From assembly GCF_000485595.1 (NCBI RefSeq), contig NW_014578671.1, positions 1 through 22,071 of the forward strand: a stretch of 22,071 nucleotides of DNA. Reading direction: 5' to 3'. This DNA is from Priapulus caudatus (lineage: Eukaryota; Priapulida; Priapulimorpha; Priapulimorphida; Priapulidae). This document shows positions 17,518 through 22,071 of this stretch, piece by piece. Below the pieces are notes generated by a model. It was not told the origin of the DNA, did no database searches, and worked only from the letters and a program-made list of their open reading frames with translations. Position numbers and translations under genes: made by a program. Each line of letters begins with the position of its first letter. The first letter of the stretch is position 1.

Positions 17518-20500
17518 CTATATGTTCATACTCCAATGAGGTTGGCTACTCGTTGTTGAGTTTAGCGACTTCTTTCGCAATCTCTTGATCGTTAGTGAGA
17601 GTTTGGGTCGTTTGGCGCAGGTTGAAGGTGTCCTGTTAAGATAGAGAAAAATAAACGTGACATTACACTATGGAAGAGGCATGGGGAAGATCTGGAATAT
17701 CTGTTATAGGAAGAAGTAAGAACGCGAGTATTGAAGGGCGAAAACTTATTGGCAAAATGTACAGCACTTGGTGAATATCAGATTAATATTATGAGATTTG
17801 CAATAACTTTGATTGTTTTTAAAATGAATGTTCTGTGACCGTACCTTTGGGTGATAGCATATTGTGGTGGCATCTCATTGACGCTATCCTGTCTGCAACG
17901 AAAAAGAAAGACGTTGGGTTGTCATTAAAACGACAATGGTTGCTTGAGGGTCATGAAGTATTGAAATATGTCTCATTGTCGGGAGAAAGTCATGTGTGTC
18001 CCCAGTGGAATGCGGCATGAATACAAAAGGGTGTATTTGTGGTGAATAGTTTGGTTTTCGTGCATTAGACATAATTTGCACTTGATATGTGTTCTCAGCG
18101 CATTCAGAATGGTTGTAATGAGATATTGGTGACACTTATTACCTAGACGAACTTTGAGGTTGTGTGTCTGGTATGAACTCTTCATCGGATGTGTGCGCTA
18201 GCAGCACTTGGTGTGATGTGCCAGACAGCAGGCGTTGGTCCGATGTGTGGCTGAGCACGTGTTCGTCCGATGGGTCGCGGAGTAGGTCATGCTGTTCCAT
18301 TCTGTCGTTAGGACTGTAAATTGTTTGTATGAGAATGATTCGCATAAAGGTCTTATTACGGATGCACATGGTTGTAAACATGTGATGATTTTTTAAGTAA
18401 TATAAGTCAAATTTGAAGAACAATGAGAACTGGTTAAAGTGTGTGATAAATTACTGAGCAATAGATGAAGTGACGAAGTGGGTAGTGAAATGTATGAATG
18501 TTCTCGATGATATGCGGTGGCTGTAAGAGTGTTTATTTTGGGTGTGAAACGTCATGTTGAGTATGTTATATTGTTGGCATTTCCCATAAATCCGGAAATA
18601 GTGTGGAATGTGAGAAAATGAAGGCGTTGAAGTCATGTGTATCTGTTGTTGTGAGGTGTGGTGTGTGCGTACATTGTCTGTTAGGCATGCATGATGTGAA
18701 TCAAGGTGTAGGGTCACTATTTATAACTGTATATAGTTTATGTGCAATGCATGGTGATAACAGTTCGGTTTGGATGCGAAATTAACGTAGATATGAGCAA
18801 AAGTCTTGTCCTGTGTAGGTTTTGTGATGTATAAGGTCTACTTACAAGTCTTTTGCTGTCACTTCTTCTTCATCGGCCTCAGCATTTTGGAATAGCTTCA
18901 CTGCTTCCATTGCGTGTTTGTTTCTGTACATTAGGAAATATTATGTTATTAAAGAAATGAATAGTTGGAACTTAGCCATGCCAATATGGTTGGTAAGAGT
19001 TTGTAGCATGAGCATAAAAAATAACACATTGAAAGACATTGCGCAATTTGTTGTCGATATTGAAATGCGAACAGGGGTAGAACATCATAGTATATAAAGT
19101 TTGTTAGAAAAGCGATGGTTGGTATAAAGCAGTGAGCGTGTAAACCGTAGGGAGTTTTTGCTTGTGAATCACTACGGCATGAGTACGTTTTTGGAGTAAG
19201 TGATGCGACTGCGTTGCTAGAACATTTTGTGCAATTTTTAGTTATAGGAAGACGTTGATAGCAGTACTAGAGAGATAAGGCGAAAAGCGAACATTGAGAG
19301 TTGTGTATGGTCTAACTTTTGACTGAGCTGATTCCCTTTGTGTGCGCCGGGCTAACATATATTGACAGCATTGGCAATATAATATGTATGAATGGCGACA
19401 GAAGAGGAAGAAACGTAGCAATGATATAGTAACACATGATGTAACCCTTCGATAGAAATGCTTACCTTGTATTCATTAGTTGATGTTGGTAGTGTATGAG
19501 GCTGACATTGTGGCTTTTCAAAGCTGCGACAAATTGCTGTCCCTCCTCTCGGGTGAGATGTTTATAATTGTTCTTTGGGAAAAAGTAGTTCTGTTATATA
19601 AGAAAGAAATAGGCAGGACGAATGAGTGTCTCTCGGTGAATTCTTGCAAAGGTATGAGACAAGGTGCGAGTAAGGTAAAGTGCTAAAATTTTAAGCACAA
19701 GTGCGTTTGAGAAAGGTCATAGTTGGTATCTACTCGAGAAAAACGTGTACTTTAACTGAGATGCAGATTTTGAGGAAGGCAAGATAGCGAGGAATGTGCT
19801 ACATTCGAATCTGGATGTATCTACATGTGACTTTGCAATAATGAAAGGATATAAAAGTAGTACCATGAATTAGTTTCCAGGGCGTTTGAACGTTCCAACA
19901 CTTTGCCCAGTTGCATCCGTTGTAGTTGGCGGAAGGCCTATAATCCACCATCTTTGTTTTTGATGTGGTGTATTTGTTGTTCGTGTCGCATGGATGTGAT
20001 GGATCCTGGCGACAGTAGAATCCATTGTGCGGGGGTTTTCCTAATCAGAGGACGAGATTGTTGCAGATGCTGCGCAGTGTGTAGATGAGCAGTGCTCATT
20101 GCGCCAGACGCAGCAGCTAAGTCTAGGTCAGCAATCTATGAGAAACAGAACAAAAGTAAAGTTAATACAAGAAATCGTTAACATACGAATGAGTGTTTAT
20201 AGGGGCAGAGAATTGACAGGGATTGCAAAGAGCAAGCGATATATGTTCTTGGTGGGAAAAGGTGACTGTCGAAATCAGACTTACAATGAGGCGTTTGTTA
20301 GAGTTGAGAGAAAATCCCTGCATGAGTCCTGTGTGGATGATACACATCTTGATGAAACTTGCAGCAGCGTGCTGAGCACGCTCGTCAATTATAAGTGGGA
20401 GCACTTCATCAAGGACATAACTTCCATCTTTATGGCATTTAGCCAGAAAGAAAAGAGCAGCCATCGGTGCCGAAAGACGAAGAATTTGTCTTTTAGCCTT

Positions 20501-21101
20501 ACTATACATGGCTATGGCATGTAAAAAAACGGAAAAATATTGTAATATTATTACACGAATGTCTACATCATGAGAAAAAGTGACGATTTCGTGTGGTTAT
20601 GTTGGTGTGAATGATGGAAGTTTGAGTTAAGTAAAGTTCTGGTACAGTTTCAAGACAAATACGAGTGTTTATAAAAAGAAAGTCTGGTGCATTGTGCTGC
20701 TGACGAATTGGAAAGAGTGGAATGATGTAGAGACATGTGTTAAGATGAATGGTATAACTTCTTACAATGTGGGTAAAGTTGGAAGACGAATATATGACGT
20801 CAGAATGATGACATGAGAGAAGAGCGAACATAAAAAGAATAAGTGGCAATAAATAGACCCTTAAAGAAATGTTAAATGCCTTTAAACAGACCTGTGAGTG
20901 CCGAGACGAGTGTACTTTCAACAAGTGTTTCAAGATAGCCTTGATATTCATTATATTTTTCCTCGAAGAAGCACATGTTGTGTGGTGCAGCAGTTTCGTC
21001 TATGATGTAGACCATTGCGCCTGAATGTGTCGTTGTGGTGGCTGACTGCGTCGTAGGCCTATGCTCTTTAACAGTGATGAAGATGTGTTTGACGAGTAGA
21101 C
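17518..21101 (-). CDS. Multi-exon gene, DUF3987-like (tentative), 5' end outside window
   Basis: Eight exons: 21101-20892, 20511-20285, 20135-19864 (problematic), 19590-19466, 18923-18846, 18313-18143, 17892-17845, 17632-17518 (stop TAG 17520-17518). Every listed donor is GT and acceptor AG, several with full consensus (T|GTAAGT at 20285 and 18846; TTTGGCTGTTTCAG-like tracts). Phases agree across junctions: 1, 0, 0, then 2 for the last four introns. The first exons encode SGAMVYIIDETAA, FFEEKYNEYQGYLETLVE and SKAKRQILRLSAPMAALFFLA, then a helix with two Cys/His pairs. This resembles the C-terminal part of DUF3987 proteins (primase/helicase-like), a tentative call from memory. Exon 6 has a nine-residue tandem repeat. 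The last exon has a basic tail, AKRPKLSLTIKRLRKKS, a likely nuclear signal. Introns are short and strongly G/T-rich on the plus strand. Confidence 0.6.
18157..18291 (-). repeat. Coding 27-bp minisatellite (nine-residue repeat)
   Basis: Within exon 6 the protein reads HDLLRDPSD, EHVLSHTSD, QRLLSGTSH, QVLLAHTSD, EEFIPDTQP: five in-register units with consensus (E/Q)xLLxxTSD. The frame is held across all units. Confidence 0.8.
19864..20135 (-). pseudogene. Exon 3 of the DUF3987-like gene, frame-broken or misread
   Basis: From the strong acceptor TTTCTCATAG (exon start 20135, phase 0) the frame encodes PAQWILLSPGSITSMRH and then meets a TAG near 19939. The -1 frame across that point continues as WWIIGLPPTTTDATGQ and VGTFKRPGN, which looks like the natural continuation, then stops at TAA 19872-19870, two codons before a phase-0 donor ATG|GTACTA. 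So two breaks separate an otherwise well-phased exon. An alternative is an acceptor at TGATTAG (exon start 20040): this gives 56 clean codons to the same TAA and would make it a terminal exon, with the later exons belonging to another isoform or gene. Confidence 0.45.
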
Positions 21102-21114
21102 CTGAAACAGCCAA

Positions 21115-21640
21115 GAAATAAGGATAAAGAGGCGAAAATAGACAATTATGTTTTTTGAGTATGTAACGGATTTCCGCTCTCTCTCTCTACCTAACTACCC
21201 GACTCGACTACTACCATTGGCCGTGGTATACGTCCGGTTGCCGTTGTCGCCGCGCACCCTGACAGGGCCGTTACTCCCCATCCTTTCCGATTCGGATCAC
21301 TAGGATCGCGACGAGGCCGAGGCAGTCAAACACCCGAGCGCCGAGAAAAGGGGGGTTCCGGTCGTCCAGTGAGATACGGAGGGGGGGGTGCCGGTCACGA
21401 AGTGAGAAGTGAGAAGTAGAAAGTAATAAGTATTTATTCGGTAATGCGTACTAAACAAGCAGTTAACACATTAACCAATTACACAGCAACTGTTACAGCA
21501 CGTTCGCTCCGAGCCAGACTCTAGTCATCATTGCACGCGATTCGACACGTAAGACCATCACGCCACCGTAACATGCGAACTAACAATTACCACAGGTAAT
21601 TTAAACGCCAGTGCCTATACATCAGAAATACGTTTGGATA
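21115..21640. other. Unassigned GC-richer stretch, possibly intron
   Basis: Starts with a CT tract (about 21177-21187). It contains G-runs at 21351-21357 and 21379-21386, and GAAGTGAGAAGTGAGAAGTAG triplication near 21398-21420. No exon upstream of 21101 was identified; the preceding exon must end in phase 1. Confidence 0.4.
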
Positions 21641-21642
21641 AT

Positions 21643-21881
21643 AGATCACTTCGCTATACCCTAGACGGTCTAACGAGCATCGTCCTCGCGGTGGCGACCC
21701 CTGGTGTACAAAAGATGTGTACACGTACATATACACTACCTACACATACAGCTACGTATAATTACTACACTCTTAGTGTAGGCCTACAGCCATCTGCATG
21801 AGCAGATCACTTCGCTATTCCGTAGACTGTCTAACGAGCGTCGTCCTCGCGGTGGCGACCCCTGGTGTACAAAAGATGTGC
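21643..21881. repeat. 77-bp direct repeat pair, 162-bp period
   Basis: GATCACTTCGCTAT(A/T)CC... to ...CTGGTGTACAAAAGATGTG occurs at 21643-21719 and 21805-21881, differing at about six positions. The spacer and following DNA carry TGTAGGCCTACAG palindromes (about 21777-21789 and 22041-22053) and a related GTAGGCCTATAG near 21954. This suggests a longer repeat unit running off the right edge. Confidence 0.85.
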
Positions 21882-22071
21882 GGAAGCTCGATTCGCGGGG
21901 GAGAATGCAAATTGTTGAGGAAAAACCCTCAAGTGTCAGCGTTAGCTTAAACCGTAGGCCTATAGTAACGCGAGTGTTTACAAGCGCACTCACAAACCGA
22001 TGTGTCTGCGCACACTCACCGCTATAATGATCACTATCAGTGTAGGCCTACAGCTACATATACATACTAGC

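Noticed and set aside
17069-17588. Plus-strand ORFs with His/Thr runs
   Set aside because: Products of (CA)n tracts in a tandem duplication.
18451-18717. Minus-strand 88-codon ORF
   Set aside because: Falls in an intron between two exons with matching phases; composition is His/Thr/Ser-rich like the surrounding intron, with no splice sites fitting an exon.
20099-20524. Plus-strand 141-codon ORF
   Set aside because: Antisense to exons 2 and 3 of the minus-strand gene, which has consistent splice sites.

Overview
The window is nuclear DNA from an intron-containing animal, most likely a marine invertebrate; I cannot name a species. The evidence is spliced genes with GT-AG introns and matching phases, a MADF domain gene, an animal-style RecQ-like helicase fragment, Ty3/gypsy LTR retrotransposons, a tRNA-derived SINE, MITEs, and many microsatellites and minisatellites. 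Nothing points to bacterial, viral or organellar DNA. Two single Ns (538 and 8199) look like assembly joins inside repeats.

1-9255 is mainly one Ty3/gypsy family read on the minus strand. The main copy runs from its 5' LTR (7482-8039) through a tRNA-His primer site, gag, a -1 frameshift site, protease, reverse transcriptase and RNase H to about 3196, where integrase is missing. It carries a lost start codon, nonsense codons and single-base frame breaks. A second copy (8200-9255) keeps only the 5' end. A third LTR (539-1022) with an adjoining polypurine tract is a 3' end. Between them lie a SINE (about 1440-1700) and an unidentified 150-codon ORF with a poly(A) signal (2169-2621).

9256-11350 holds the first two exons of a minus-strand MADF (Adf-1/Myb-SANT-like) gene. 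They encode a complete MADF domain, with paired CCAAT boxes upstream. The LTR at 9255 ends 11 bases from the exon 2 splice donor. The intron holds a 272-bp MITE with matching flanks.

11350-15650 is a graveyard of mobile DNA: a decayed second gypsy element (RT-RNase H), an 80-bp inverted repeat, a MITE with 38-bp terminal inverted repeats, a 31-bp minisatellite and a pogo/Tigger-like end.

15650-21115 holds two minus-strand genes in series. Downstream (15706-16659) is the N-terminal half of a RecQ-like helicase with two frame breaks. Upstream (17518-21101) is a multi-exon gene whose eight exons were reconstructed from splice sites and phases. Its N-terminal part within the window resembles the C-terminal region of DUF3987-type primase/helicase-like proteins (tentative). 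Its C-terminal part has a nine-residue tandem repeat and a basic, nuclear-signal-like tail. The pairing of replication-type genes is the most unusual feature here, but a joint function is inference.

21140-22071 is repeat-rich with a duplicated 77-bp segment and TGTAGGCCTACA palindromes.
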